Notes: a model not told the origin generated them from the letters alone. Numbered from the stretch's first letter, positions 46,196-54,788 are shown. The stretch: DNA of 64,000 nt from Paraburkholderia sp. IMGN_8 (GCF_038050405.1 NZ_CP150901.1:3658001-3722000), one strand, 5' to 3'. Made by a program: numbers and translations.

Positions 46196-46600
46196 TCAGA
46201 TGGCGGGGCGCATGGAAAACGTTTCGTCCGCCACGAAGCGGAAGGGATCGTATCCGTCGATCACGAAAGGCTGCTGATAGAACTCGATAGCGGGCGCGAC
46301 TTCGGCCAGCGACAGCAGCAGATACATCAGCGTCTTTGCGTCTTCGGGCAGCTTGTCCAGTTCGAACTGGTTGAGCCATGCCACGATGTCGTCGACCCTG
46401 GCGAGCATCGCGTCCTTGAATTCGACGATGGCGGCCATGCCCGCCGTATGGCGCCGCGTCGTGCGTTCGGTTTCGGTCGGCAACGCCCACGCGTCGACAA
46501 ACCGGTTCAGCTCTTCGAAGGCGGCCGGCAGCGGAGCGCGTGACGATGCGTCCTTCGTGAGATCCGCGCGCTTAGTGACGACGATGACTTTCTGTTCCAT
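46196..46600 (-). CDS. Unknown protein in Rieske operon
   Basis: I do not recognise this 134-residue protein. It is mostly helical and acidic to neutral (PAAFEELNRFVDAWALP, DIVAWLNQFELDKLPEDAK, LLSLAEVAPAIEFY), with no membrane segment or Cys cluster. It begins five bases after the Rieske oxygenase stop, so it is clearly co-expressed and may be an accessory subunit or a novel enzyme of the pathway. Confidence 0.7.
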   Translation of the reverse strand: MEQKVIVVTKRADLTKDASSRAPLPAAFEELNRFVDAWALPTETERTTRRHTAGMAAIVEFKDAMLARVDDIVAWLNQFELDKLPEDAKTLMYLLLSLAEVAPAIEFYQQPFVIDGYDPFRFVADETFSMRPAI

Positions 46601-46605
46601 GACCT

Positions 46606-47895
46606 TTACTCCACAGTGGCTTCGGCTTGCGCCAACAGGCGTTCGATGACGTGATAGCTGTGCCGCACCAGCAGTTCGTTGTCCTGCAGCACCATGAATT
46701 TCTTCACGCCGGTTTCTGCCGCCCGTTGCGTACGTTCGAGCGTGCTGAGGTCTTCGAGCAGCACGTCGCGCAAAGCCACTTTCATGTACTCGAGGAAAAA
46801 GCGGCCACCTGGCGTCGTCATTTCGGGGTAGTACACGCGCGCTTCGAAAAGCGTCTTGTTATGCGCGATTGGACGGAAGTTGTAGGCCTGGCAGTAGTTG
46901 GGACGCAGCGACAGATAGAAGTCCGGAAACATCACATTGATGTCGAACAGCCAGTTCTCGCTCTTGGTCCAGTTGACGCCCTTGGGCAACGCATCGAGCG
47001 GGAACTCATGACGCGCGCTGCCGATACCCGCGCGCAATGCGGACGCGGCGATCGGGCGCTTCGAACCCGCGTCGGACAACGCTTCGGCCGCGGCCGCGCC
47101 GCCCGAGGTCACCGCTTTCGGGTTCCCATAGACCGACTTCTGGTTGCCCGCCAGCGACAGACGTCGATGGAACTCGCCACACAGCGCGTCGAGCGGCGGC
47201 ATGCTGCCACCCGCGCTCCTGTCGATGGCGTCGGCGATCGAATTGCCATGCACATACGCGACGTGATACGCCTCCTGGAACGCGTCGAGCGCGAGCTTCC
47301 AGTTGCAGTCGACCACCGTTTCCCACGCGAAGCCCACCTTCAGCTTGTCGAACGGATAGCCTTCGACCTCTCCGTACATCGGCCTGAGAAAGTCGGCGAG
47401 CGAGAGCTCGGGCTGCGGGTCCATGTTGACGAAGATGAATCCTTGCCATACATCGCACGCGACGCGCGTCAGTGCGTAGTCTTTGAAGTCGAGCCCGAAA
47501 AAACATTGCTCGTCCGGAACGCCTGTCAGGTTGCCGTCCAGGTCGTACGCCCAGCCGTGGAACTTGCAGAAGAATTTGCGCGTATGTCCGGTCTTGTCAT
47601 ACGCAATCTGATTCAGCCGATGCGAGCAGACGTTGTGCATCGCGCGAATCTCACCGTCCTTGTTGCGCACGACGATGATCTCCGTGTCGCAAGCGTCGAG
47701 CTTCTTGACGAAGTAGTCGCCCGCCTCCGGGATTTCCTCGACACGACCGACCTGCAGCCAGGTCTTCTTGAAGATGTGCGCCTTCTCGCGCTCGTAGTAC
47801 TCGGGCGAGATATAGGGCTCGACGGGAATCAGTCCAGAGCCTAGTTCCGCGTAGCGCGCGGTCAACGTGCCCTCCGGGGCGGGAATCGCATTCAT
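46606..47895 (-). CDS. Rieske non-heme iron ring-hydroxylating oxygenase, alpha subunit
   Basis: This is a 429-residue catalytic oxygenase. The Rieske centre is C90-x-H92 and C110-x-x-H113 (CSHRLNQ, FFCKFHGWAYDLDG). The mononuclear iron site is in DCNWKLALDAFQEAYHVAYVHG, split as His211 and His216, with bridging Asp204. It is the first gene of the operon and probably starts attack on an aromatic or heteroaromatic substrate. A palindrome, GAATGTCATTC, lies 44-54 bases upstream of the start and is likely bound by the divergent TetR regulator. Confidence 0.93.
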   Translation of the reverse strand: MNAIPAPEGTLTARYAELGSGLIPVEPYISPEYYEREKAHIFKKTWLQVGRVEEIPEAGDYFVKKLDACDTEIIVVRNKDGEIRAMHNVCSHRLNQIAYDKTGHTRKFFCKFHGWAYDLDGNLTGVPDEQCFFGLDFKDYALTRVACDVWQGFIFVNMDPQPELSLADFLRPMYGEVEGYPFDKLKVGFAWETVVDCNWKLALDAFQEAYHVAYVHGNSIADAIDRSAGGSMPPLDALCGEFHRRLSLAGNQKSVYGNPKAVTSGGAAAAEALSDAGSKRPIAASALRAGIGSARHEFPLDALPKGVNWTKSENWLFDINVMFPDFYLSLRPNYCQAYNFRPIAHNKTLFEARVYYPEMTTPGGRFFLEYMKVALRDVLLEDLSTLERTQRAAETGVKKFMVLQDNELLVRHSYHVIERLLAQAEATVE

Positions 47896-47938
47896 GAACG
47901 GCGTCCTTCGTGAGGTGAAAGCTGAATCACTGAATAAT

Positions 47939-47949
47939 GAATGTCATTC
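47939..47949. promoter_or_regulatory. Palindromic operator GAATGTCATTC (copy 1)
   Basis: This perfect 11-base inverted repeat (GAATG-T-CATTC) lies in the divergent region between the Rieske operon and the TetR-type gene. A second copy, GAATGCCATTC, precedes the transporter at 48909. Both are followed by TGT. Confidence 0.65.
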
Positions 47950-48083
47950 TGTTTTCAACCAAAACCGCTGTCAAGCGCTTTGTGAAAACTTTTTGAAGCC
48001 GCGCCGATGGCGAGGCATCCAGCGCACAGGCGATTGTTAGAATGGCGAGTCAATCAGTTGAATCACCTACCGAAGGAGGAGTG

Positions 48084-48674
48084 GTGCCGCAGGTAAAAAA
48101 AGCAGAAATTCGCGAGGCAATTTTGGCGTCAGCCTTCGCAGCATTCAGCCGCAAAGGCTATTCGGCGACCACGATGACAGAGATCGCGCGCGAGGCGGGG
48201 ACCACCGTGGCAAACCTGTATGTGTACTTCGATTCGAAACTGATCATCCTGTATGAGATCTATCAGCCGTGGCTGACTCGGCAACTGCACGCGCTGCGCA
48301 CCGAGGTGATGCTGCTGTCGAATCCGCGCAGCAAGATTCGCCGTATCATCAGCGGAATCTGGGCGGATATTCCGGCGGCCGATCATGCTTTTGCCAACTC
48401 GCTCATCGACGCGCTGGCGACCGCGCCAGCAGACCTTCGCAAGCCGGTCAATCTGCTGCAACCCGTCGAGGTGTTCGTGACGCAGCTTTTGCTCGACTCG
48501 CTTCCGCCGGAACGGGCCGGCGTAGTCCACGGCGATTTGCTGTCTCACCTCATCTGGATGGCGTTCGATGGATTCGTCATCAATCACCGTATCGGCGACG
48601 ATCGCGACATCGACAAAATCTCGGGCATGATGGCCGACCTGCTGCTTGGCGAGCAGGAGTCGGAAGCGCGCTAG
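48084..48674 (+). CDS. TetR-family repressor
   Basis: This TetR-type regulator has helix-turn-helix AILASAFAAFSRKGYSATTM followed by EIAREAGTTVANLYVYFDSK, and a C-terminal ligand domain. The frame opens with an ATG at 48042 without a ribosome-binding site. An AAGGAGG stands four bases before the GTG at 48084 (and a GTG one codon earlier), so I take 48084, giving 196 residues. It is divergent from the Rieske operon and upstream of the MFS gene. Palindromes in front of both suggest it represses both. Confidence 0.9.
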   Translation: MPQVKKAEIREAILASAFAAFSRKGYSATTMTEIAREAGTTVANLYVYFDSKLIILYEIYQPWLTRQLHALRTEVMLLSNPRSKIRRIISGIWADIPAADHAFANSLIDALATAPADLRKPVNLLQPVEVFVTQLLLDSLPPERAGVVHGDLLSHLIWMAFDGFVINHRIGDDRDIDKISGMMADLLLGEQESEAR

Positions 48675-48727
48675 CAGTTCATCCGCGACGAAGCGGAATT
48701 TTGAAAACTTTGACAGCACGCAAAAAA

Positions 48728-48738
48728 GAATGCCATTC
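48728..48738. promoter_or_regulatory. Palindromic operator GAATGCCATTC (copy 2)
   Basis: This inverted repeat GAATG-C-CATTC lies 54 bases after the tetR stop and 171 bases before the transporter ATG. The flanks extend the dyad to AGAATGCCATTCT. Confidence 0.6.
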
Positions 48739-48908
48739 TGTATTTAGGCTGCTGCCTTTAGCGGCCGGACTCCCTAATCCTCTGATTGTTCACGGCGTAA
48801 GACCTCGCTGCGGCGCACACTGAATCGGCGCTGGAGCGCGGACCGAACCTGCCGGACAATCAGGTGGTCGGGCAATCAATGGCGTTACTATTTGCCTGAG
48901 GTGCTGGC

Positions 48909-50258
48909 ATGGCCGCAATCTCCGAAAACGCGCAATTACGTTCGTTCAACCCGCCGTCCAGAACCACGTATCTGGTCCTGGTCCTGTGTTTCCTGACGAT
49001 CGTCGCCGAGGGCTACGACATCGGTGTGATGGGAACGATCGTCCCGTCCCTGCTGAGCGATCCCGTCTGGAAGCTCACCCCGATGGAAATCGGCGCCATG
49101 GGCAGTGCCGCCCTGTTCGGCACCTTGTTTGGGTCGTATTTCATCAGCGTGATCAGCGACCTGGTCGGCAGAAAACTGCTGCTGATCAGTTGTGTCGCCC
49201 TCTTCTCGCTGTCGATGCTCGGCGCAGCGTGGGCGCCGACGCCGTTCGTGTTCTCCGTTAGCCGGTTCATTGGCGGGCTCGGCCTTGGAGGAGTCATTTC
49301 AGCGGCAGCGGCGCTGACCGTCGAATATTCGCCGTCTGACAAGCGCAATCTGAATTTCGCGCTGATGTACTCGGGCTACTCGCTCGGTGCGCTGCTATCC
49401 GCGGTCATCGGTATTTTCTTTGTGCAATCGCACGGATGGCGCTTCGTCGTTGCGCTAGGGGCGAGTCCGCTGCTAGCGCTTCCTCTTCTCGTGTGGCTTC
49501 TGCCTGAATCACTCGACTTTCTGCTTGCGAAGGGCGAAGAAACTCAGGCGAAGACTTTGGCCCAACGCCTGGGTATCGATTCATCCGTGTTTCAACGTGC
49601 AAGCCGCAGCGCGGCACCGAAACCCTCGCTTGGCGCCGTGTTCCGCGAAGTGTTCTCGCCGCAAAATTTCTGGGCAACGGTTTGTCTGTGGGTTGCGCAG
49701 GTTGCCGCCGTGCTGGTGATTTACGGTTTGGGCACGTGGCTGCCGCAACTCATGCGCAAGCTCGGTTATGACCTCGGTTCGAGCCTGTCGTTTCTCGCGG
49801 TGTTCATGCTGTCGTCCGCGTTGGGCGGCATCCTCATCGGTCAGATTAGCGACCGCCTGGGCGCGCGCAAGACCATCGTTGCGGGCTATATCATAGGCGC
49901 GCTCTCGGTGTGCGGCCTCACCCTCAAGGGAAGCCTCGTCTTCAACTATGTGCTCGTCGCACTCGCCGGCTTTGGCAGCATTGGCGTCGCGATGGTTCAG
50001 TTGGGCTTCATCGCCAACTTCTACCGCGCACATGCGCGTGCGAGCGCGACCGGATGGGCCGTTGGCATTGGACGTTTTGGCGCGATGAGCGGTCCGATGG
50101 TCGGCGCCTATCTCGCCGCGCACAACGTCGAAGTCCAATGGAATTTCTACGCGTTTGCCGCCTCCGCACTCGTTGCTGCGCTGGCGATTGCTTTGACTGG
50201 CAACCCGCAGTCACGCGTGGCGCGTGTCGACTCGTCGAGCGTTTCGCTGGAAGGCTGA
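48909..50258 (+). CDS. MFS transporter, aromatic acid:H+ symporter (AAHS) family
   Basis: This is a 449-residue transporter. The AAHS helix-1 motif is EGYDIGVMGTIVPSL, the loop motif is SDLVGRKLLLIS, and the second-half loop is GQISDRLGARKTIVAG. The ATG has GAGGTG five bases upstream. With an operator palindrome in its leader and the TetR gene next door, it should import the substrate of the Rieske operon. The racemase-like gene follows after 88 bases on the same strand. Confidence 0.9.
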   Translation: MAAISENAQLRSFNPPSRTTYLVLVLCFLTIVAEGYDIGVMGTIVPSLLSDPVWKLTPMEIGAMGSAALFGTLFGSYFISVISDLVGRKLLLISCVALFSLSMLGAAWAPTPFVFSVSRFIGGLGLGGVISAAAALTVEYSPSDKRNLNFALMYSGYSLGALLSAVIGIFFVQSHGWRFVVALGASPLLALPLLVWLLPESLDFLLAKGEETQAKTLAQRLGIDSSVFQRASRSAAPKPSLGAVFREVFSPQNFWATVCLWVAQVAAVLVIYGLGTWLPQLMRKLGYDLGSSLSFLAVFMLSSALGGILIGQISDRLGARKTIVAGYIIGALSVCGLTLKGSLVFNYVLVALAGFGSIGVAMVQLGFIANFYRAHARASATGWAVGIGRFGAMSGPMVGAYLAAHNVEVQWNFYAFAASALVAALAIALTGNPQSRVARVDSSSVSLEG

Positions 50259-50346
50259 ATGGATTTGCAAAGCACGCGCAGGTCGCGAGGCACTCAGCAT
50301 TGACGCACTGCGCACTTTCCCCAAAACAGACAACGGAGACAAATCG

Positions 50347-51141
50347 ATGAGCATCGGCTTGGGCACCCTGGCCCGGATCGGTCATCTCTATCCGTCTGGA
50401 GGACTCTGCGACTTCGAGGTTCAGTTGATGGCGCCCGAGGGCGTGCAGTTCGTGACAACGCGCTTGCCGTTCCGCGATACGTCACTCGAATCCGACACGA
50501 AGATCATCGACAACCTTGAATACCATGCGGGCTTGCTCGCCGACGCGAAAGTCGATCTGATCGCGTTGAATTGCACGGCGGCAGGTGTGGTCAATGGCCC
50601 CGACGCAATCAGGCGGCGAATCACGGACGCGACGGGCATTGCCGCCGTGACGACGATTGATGCGGTACTCGCTGCTTTGGAAGCACTGTCGGCCTCAAGA
50701 ATTGCGTTGCTGACACCCTATCGGCAAGAGGTCGTACTGAAGGAAATAGGCTTTCTGCGCGCACATGGGATCGACGTCGTTGGCCACGCAAGCCAGCCAT
50801 GCCAGACGCCTTTGGAGCAGGCGGCCATCACGCCGGAATCCTGGCTCCATCTTGCGGCAGGAATCGCAGGCAGCTTTGACGCCTTATTGATAAGTTGTGC
50901 AGGTATTCAAGTCAGCCCGGTGATCGAGACGCTTGAAAACGAGGTCGGGGTTCCCGTCGTCACGAGCAATGCCGCTTTGCTTTGGTATTGCCTGTGCCGG
51001 TTCGGAATTGTCGAGCGGCCTACGGGCTACGGCTCACTTCTCGCGAAGATTCTCGCCCGCGGACCGGCTCTGCCCGATGCGGGCACCACGACTTTGCAAG
51101 AAGTATCGCCAGCCGCGTCACTTGCTCAACGTACGATATAG
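50347..51141 (+). CDS. Asp/Glu racemase-superfamily protein, maleate isomerase / arylmalonate decarboxylase-like
   Basis: This is a 264-residue protein with the two-Cys active-site pattern of the superfamily: Cys76 in LNCTAAG and Cys184 in ISCAG. The opening IGHLYPSGGLCDFEVQLMAPEGV resembles maleate cis-trans isomerases more than amino-acid racemases. The ATG at 50347 follows GGAG. In a pathway that produces maleate or maleamate from a ring, an isomerase giving fumarate would be the last step. Arylmalonate decarboxylase or hydantoin racemase are alternatives. Confidence 0.8.
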   Translation: MSIGLGTLARIGHLYPSGGLCDFEVQLMAPEGVQFVTTRLPFRDTSLESDTKIIDNLEYHAGLLADAKVDLIALNCTAAGVVNGPDAIRRRITDATGIAAVTTIDAVLAALEALSASRIALLTPYRQEVVLKEIGFLRAHGIDVVGHASQPCQTPLEQAAITPESWLHLAAGIAGSFDALLISCAGIQVSPVIETLENEVGVPVVTSNAALLWYCLCRFGIVERPTGYGSLLAKILARGPALPDAGTTTLQEVSPAASLAQRTI

Positions 51142-51182
51142 CTCGTTGGCGCGCGCCTCGCCACTGCGGTAAGGCACGCTTA

Positions 51183-51198
51183 GCCGGCTGAAGCCGGC
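51183..51198. terminator. Small hairpin between convergent genes
   Basis: The sequence GCCGGC-TGAA-GCCGGC forms a six-base-pair stem with a tetraloop. It is 41 bases after the racemase-like stop and 13 bases from the stop of the minus-strand hydrolase. It is probably a weak bidirectional terminator, with no T-tract. Confidence 0.4.
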
Positions 51199-51211
51199 CA
51201 CGCACCGCGCT

Positions 51212-52450
51212 TCAGACCGGCTTGCCTTCGCTGCTGGCCCAGTTGCGCATCAGCGTATTGCTCGACAAGCTTTCGTCGATCAACTTCTTTGCGGTTTGGA
51301 TTCCGGCAATCGGCAACCCGGTTGGATCGAGCACGCCGATCTGCACCAGCACCGACGCTTGATCCCAATAGATGTGCTCGTTGTAAAGCTTGTCACCGCG
51401 GAAATGAACGACGGCAAGCATCGGGATCTCGATGTACTTGCCCGTCGGCGCAAGACCCGGCAACAGCCAGTCGATTTCGCGATCGTGAGTCGCACAAAAA
51501 ATAAATTCGTCGACGAGGCGATCCGCGCCGATGGTGCGTGAAATCGGAATGAGCCGCGTATCGTCGGGATTGGCGTAGACGAAATGGTATTTGTAAAAGC
51601 GCTTGAGTTGATCGTGGCCGACGCCGCCCGTCATCGTCGGAATGTGATTGACATACGGCTCGGCAACCATCGTGGGCAACACGGCGTCGACATCGCGCGC
51701 GGCGAATTCGTAGTAGCAGTGCAACTCCCACAAATCATTCAGATCGTAGACGGGCCCGAGCACCTTGCGCAGAATCGCGAGCGTGCGCGAATAGGCCATC
51801 ATCGCGGCCGGCTTGTCGAAGTGCTCGCGCTCCGGCGTGGCGAACGCGTGGTCGCAACCGGCGTAGACATACTGCTCAATTCGCGGATTCGCACACAGCG
51901 CGGCCTGGATCTTCTCGCGCGTCGCCGGCGGGCAAAGCGCATCATTGCCCGCAAAGTGGAACACCATCGGACAGTGAATCGACGGCACCTCGTGCAAGAA
52001 CGCGTCCAGACCCACGCCGTAGTAACTCACCGCGCAGTCGACATCGGTTCGCGCAGCGGCAAGCATCGCCAGCTTGCCGCCGAGGCAGTATCCGAGCGCA
52101 CCGACCTTGCCGGCCTGTTGCGGCAGCGCGCGCAGTGCCTTGAGGGTCGACGCGATGTCCTGGACCGCGAGCGTCAGGTCGAGCCGCGCGTTGTAGTCGA
52201 GCGCCGCGGCAAAGTCCTCGTCGCCATAGCCCAGCTCGACGCGCGGCTTCATTCGCCAGAACAGATCCGGCACCAGCACCACATAGCCTTCTTCCGCGAA
52301 GCGGTCGGCCATGGACTTCATATATCCGTTGATGCCGAAAATTTCCTGCAACAGGACGAGGCCGGGCCCCGAGCCCTGTTTGGGCTTCGCAAGATAAGCG
52401 GAAAACGTCGCCCCGTTATCTCCGTTGATCTGAATGAACTCGCCGCTCAT
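51212..52450 (-). CDS. Dienelactone hydrolase fused to an NTF2/SnoaL-like domain
   Basis: This is a 412-residue two-domain protein. Residues 1 to about 235 are a dienelactone-hydrolase alpha/beta hydrolase, with LLQEIFGING, the Cys nucleophile in GYCLGG, the Asp of NDALCPP and His of CDHAFATP. Residues from about 240 on (YDLNDLWELHCYYEFAARDVDAVLPTMV) form an NTF2/SnoaL-like domain. Single-domain DLH is about 235 residues, so this is a real fusion in one uninterrupted frame. It is the last gene of the minus-strand acyl-CoA module and probably opens a lactone or ester intermediate. Confidence 0.85.
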   Translation of the reverse strand: MSGEFIQINGDNGATFSAYLAKPKQGSGPGLVLLQEIFGINGYMKSMADRFAEEGYVVLVPDLFWRMKPRVELGYGDEDFAAALDYNARLDLTLAVQDIASTLKALRALPQQAGKVGALGYCLGGKLAMLAAARTDVDCAVSYYGVGLDAFLHEVPSIHCPMVFHFAGNDALCPPATREKIQAALCANPRIEQYVYAGCDHAFATPEREHFDKPAAMMAYSRTLAILRKVLGPVYDLNDLWELHCYYEFAARDVDAVLPTMVAEPYVNHIPTMTGGVGHDQLKRFYKYHFVYANPDDTRLIPISRTIGADRLVDEFIFCATHDREIDWLLPGLAPTGKYIEIPMLAVVHFRGDKLYNEHIYWDQASVLVQIGVLDPTGLPIAGIQTAKKLIDESLSSNTLMRNWASSEGKPV

Positions 52451-52501
52451 GATGCTTTCCCTTTCGTTTCTGAAGTGCTTGAGTTGTGGCTTCCGAACCG
52501 T

Positions 52502-53218
52502 TCACACGACGCCCGAAAGACTCTTCTGCGCCGCCTGCCGGTCCGCAGCCAGGCCGGCCGCAAGCTGTTGCGCCATCGCGCCGACGTAGACTTCATCGAC
52601 GCCGTTCGCGAGCGCCGCAAGCGCTGCGTCGACGACCTCGGTGACCGAGAGTTTCGGCGGGGGAAAATCGCGGCTCATGTCGGTATCGATCGCGCCGGGA
52701 AGAATCGACAGCACGCGCACGCCGTGCGGCGCGAGCTCGGCCCGCACGCCTTCGGTCATGCGCAGCGCGGCCGCCTTCGACGCACACAGCGATGCCATCG
52801 ACGGCAACGTGACTCGCGCGAGAATCGATGACACATTGACGATTACGCCACCCCCGCGTTGCAACGATGGCGTGAACGCCCGGATCATGTTCAGCGTGCC
52901 GAAGTAATTGACCTCCATCTCGGCGCGCGCCGCGTCGCGATCATTCGCTGCAAGCATGGGCTCGAGCCGATTGATGCCCGCGTTGTTCACGAGCAGATTT
53001 GCATCGCTTGCGACGGCTGCCGCCCGCGCCACCTGCTGCGGGGTCGTAATATCGAGCTCGACCGGCACGACACGAGCATCGCGATACGCCAGAGTCCGAA
53101 CATCCCGCGCGCCCGCGTATACCTTGCGCGCGCCCTCTTCCAGCAACTTCGCCACGAAGCTCGCACCGACACCGCGATTGGCGCCCGTCACGAACGCGAC
53201 ACAGCCTTCAACTTGCAT
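52502..53218 (-). CDS. Short-chain dehydrogenase-like protein lacking the catalytic Tyr
   Basis: This is a 238-residue SDR-fold protein with cofactor motif TGANRGVG, NNAG at 78-81 and Ser131. The active-site YxxxK position reads L144-CAS-K148 (SLCASKAA), so the catalytic Tyr is Leu. The base sequence in this stretch is unambiguous. The start at 53218 follows GGAGG. It may be a non-classical enzyme, a binding protein or a decayed gene still in frame. It lies between the DLH-NTF2 and OB-fold genes. Confidence 0.82.
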   Translation of the reverse strand: MQVEGCVAFVTGANRGVGASFVAKLLEEGARKVYAGARDVRTLAYRDARVVPVELDITTPQQVARAAAVASDANLLVNNAGINRLEPMLAANDRDAARAEMEVNYFGTLNMIRAFTPSLQRGGGVIVNVSSILARVTLPSMASLCASKAAALRMTEGVRAELAPHGVRVLSILPGAIDTDMSRDFPPPKLSVTEVVDAALAALANGVDEVYVGAMAQQLAAGLAADRQAAQKSLSGVV

Positions 53219-53285
53219 ACTTACCTCCGAATGTTCAGCCTGCCTGGACCTGTGCCACTGCGCCACGATCCGCTGAATGCGCCCA

Positions 53286-53588
53286 TCAAATCCCGTAAGC
53301 GAGAATGCGGCCCGCGTCGTCGATGTCGATACGCACCGCGTCGCCCGATCGCATTGCGCGATCGAGCCGCGCGATCACAATGGGCCCGGCGCTCGTCACC
53401 ACGCTCGCAAGATGCACATCGCGACCGCCCTCTGCCCCGACGCGATGACGCACAACGGTCGTCTCGGCGACGAAGCCGCCCTCCACCGCGCGCTTGACCC
53501 ACTCGGCGCCGCCGCATGCGGGGCAGCAATAGCGCGCGGGGAACAGCGCCGATCCACACTGCTTGCACTGGAACACGTGGAATGTCAT
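53286..53588 (-). CDS. Zn-ribbon and OB-fold (DUF35) thiolase partner
   Basis: This is a 100-residue protein with a zinc ribbon CKQCG ... CCPACGG followed by an OB-fold (FVAETTVVRHRV, RAMRSGDAVRIDID). DUF35 proteins form complexes with SCPx-type thiolases and channel acyl-CoA. Its start overlaps the adjacent thiolase stop by four bases, exactly the usual gene pair. Confidence 0.9.
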   Translation of the reverse strand: MTFHVFQCKQCGSALFPARYCCPACGGAEWVKRAVEGGFVAETTVVRHRVGAEGGRDVHLASVVTSAGPIVIARLDRAMRSGDAVRIDIDDAGRILAYGI

Positions 53589-54763
53589 TGCGCACCTCGC
53601 CGATCTCGCTCGAGCACCACCGCATTCGCGCACATGCCGTAACGATACTCAACCATGCCGTAGCCGCTCACGACCGCGCGTTGCGCGTCGCGCACCTGGC
53701 GCTCGCCCGCCGCGCCGCGCAACTGCGTGATCGCCTCGACGAGGCCGTGCATGCCGCCCGCGGCGCCCGCCTGTCCCGCAGACAACTGGCCGCCGGATGT
53801 GTTGACGGCAAGCTCGCGCAAGCCGATGCGCGCGATCAACGCGCGCAGATCGCCGTCCGGAGCAAAGCCGAGATCGGCAAGTTGCGCGAGAACCATCACG
53901 GGGTAGTCGTCGTAGACGGATACCAGGTCCATGTCGTCCGGCGTGAGCCCGGCTTTGCGCCAGAGATCGTCGGCAATCGCCGCGAGCGAGGTCTGCAGGC
54001 CATCGTCCGACTGGTGGTCGGGGTTGTACAGACATTGCAGCGCAAGCACGCGCACGTTCACCGTGTGGCGCACCAAATCGGCGCGCGCGAGGATCACGGC
54101 ATTCGCACCGCTCACGACCGGCACGCAATCGAAGCGGCCAAGCGGCTCGGCGACCATCGGCGCGTCGAGATACGCGTCGATCGTCAGCGGCGTGCGATAG
54201 ACAGCCTGCGGGTTCTGCGCGGCCCAGCCGCGTTGCGCGACGCACAGCGCGCCGTAATCGCGGCGCGTCAGGCCATGCCGTTTCGCATGACGCTGCGTGA
54301 GCATGGCGAACAGACTGTTCGGGCCGCCGTTCTCGAGCGGACGCAGCAAGTTGCGTGTCGTCAGGTTGTAATGCTCGACCAGTTGCTTGAAGTCGGCGGG
54401 TTCGAAACGGTCGCCGGACACCAGCGCGATGACCTTCGCGTCGCCGTGCTGAATCGCGCGGATCGCGTGCTGAAGCAGGTTGATCGCGCTCGCGCCGCCG
54501 TGGCAATCGTCCATGCACCAGCGCGGGCTGAGGCCGAGGCGCCACGCGACGTCGATGGCGTGATCGGGCGCGAGCGTGAAGGACGCCACGCCGAGGCCGT
54601 CCACGTCCTTCGCCGACAAACCCGACTCGGCGAGCGCCGCGCCGAACGCTTGCGCAAGCAGATCTCCGGTGGACGCCGCCGTCGGCTGACGGCGGTACGG
54701 CACCTCGACGGCCGCCGTCAGCAGCACATCATGGAGCACGTCAGGGAAGTGGCTGAATGGCAT
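53585..54763 (-). CDS. SCPx-type thiolase family protein
   Basis: This is a 392-residue thiolase-fold protein. The N-terminal core has DVDGLGVASFTL and the nucleophile region WCMDDCHGGASAINL. The C-terminal half has NTSGGQLSAGQAGAAGGMHGL with the catalytic His, and ends with YGMCANAVVLER. It resembles SCPx-like thiolases of steroid and aromatic degradation, which work with DUF35 proteins or act as aldolases. AAGGAC eight bases before the ATG at 54763 decides the start over the ATG at 54799. Confidence 0.88.
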   Translation of the reverse strand: MPFSHFPDVLHDVLLTAAVEVPYRRQPTAASTGDLLAQAFGAALAESGLSAKDVDGLGVASFTLAPDHAIDVAWRLGLSPRWCMDDCHGGASAINLLQHAIRAIQHGDAKVIALVSGDRFEPADFKQLVEHYNLTTRNLLRPLENGGPNSLFAMLTQRHAKRHGLTRRDYGALCVAQRGWAAQNPQAVYRTPLTIDAYLDAPMVAEPLGRFDCVPVVSGANAVILARADLVRHTVNVRVLALQCLYNPDHQSDDGLQTSLAAIADDLWRKAGLTPDDMDLVSVYDDYPVMVLAQLADLGFAPDGDLRALIARIGLRELAVNTSGGQLSAGQAGAAGGMHGLVEAITQLRGAAGERQVRDAQRAVVSGYGMVEYRYGMCANAVVLERDRRGAQ

Positions 54764-54788
54764 GAGGGATGTCCTTGCATCGTCGGAA

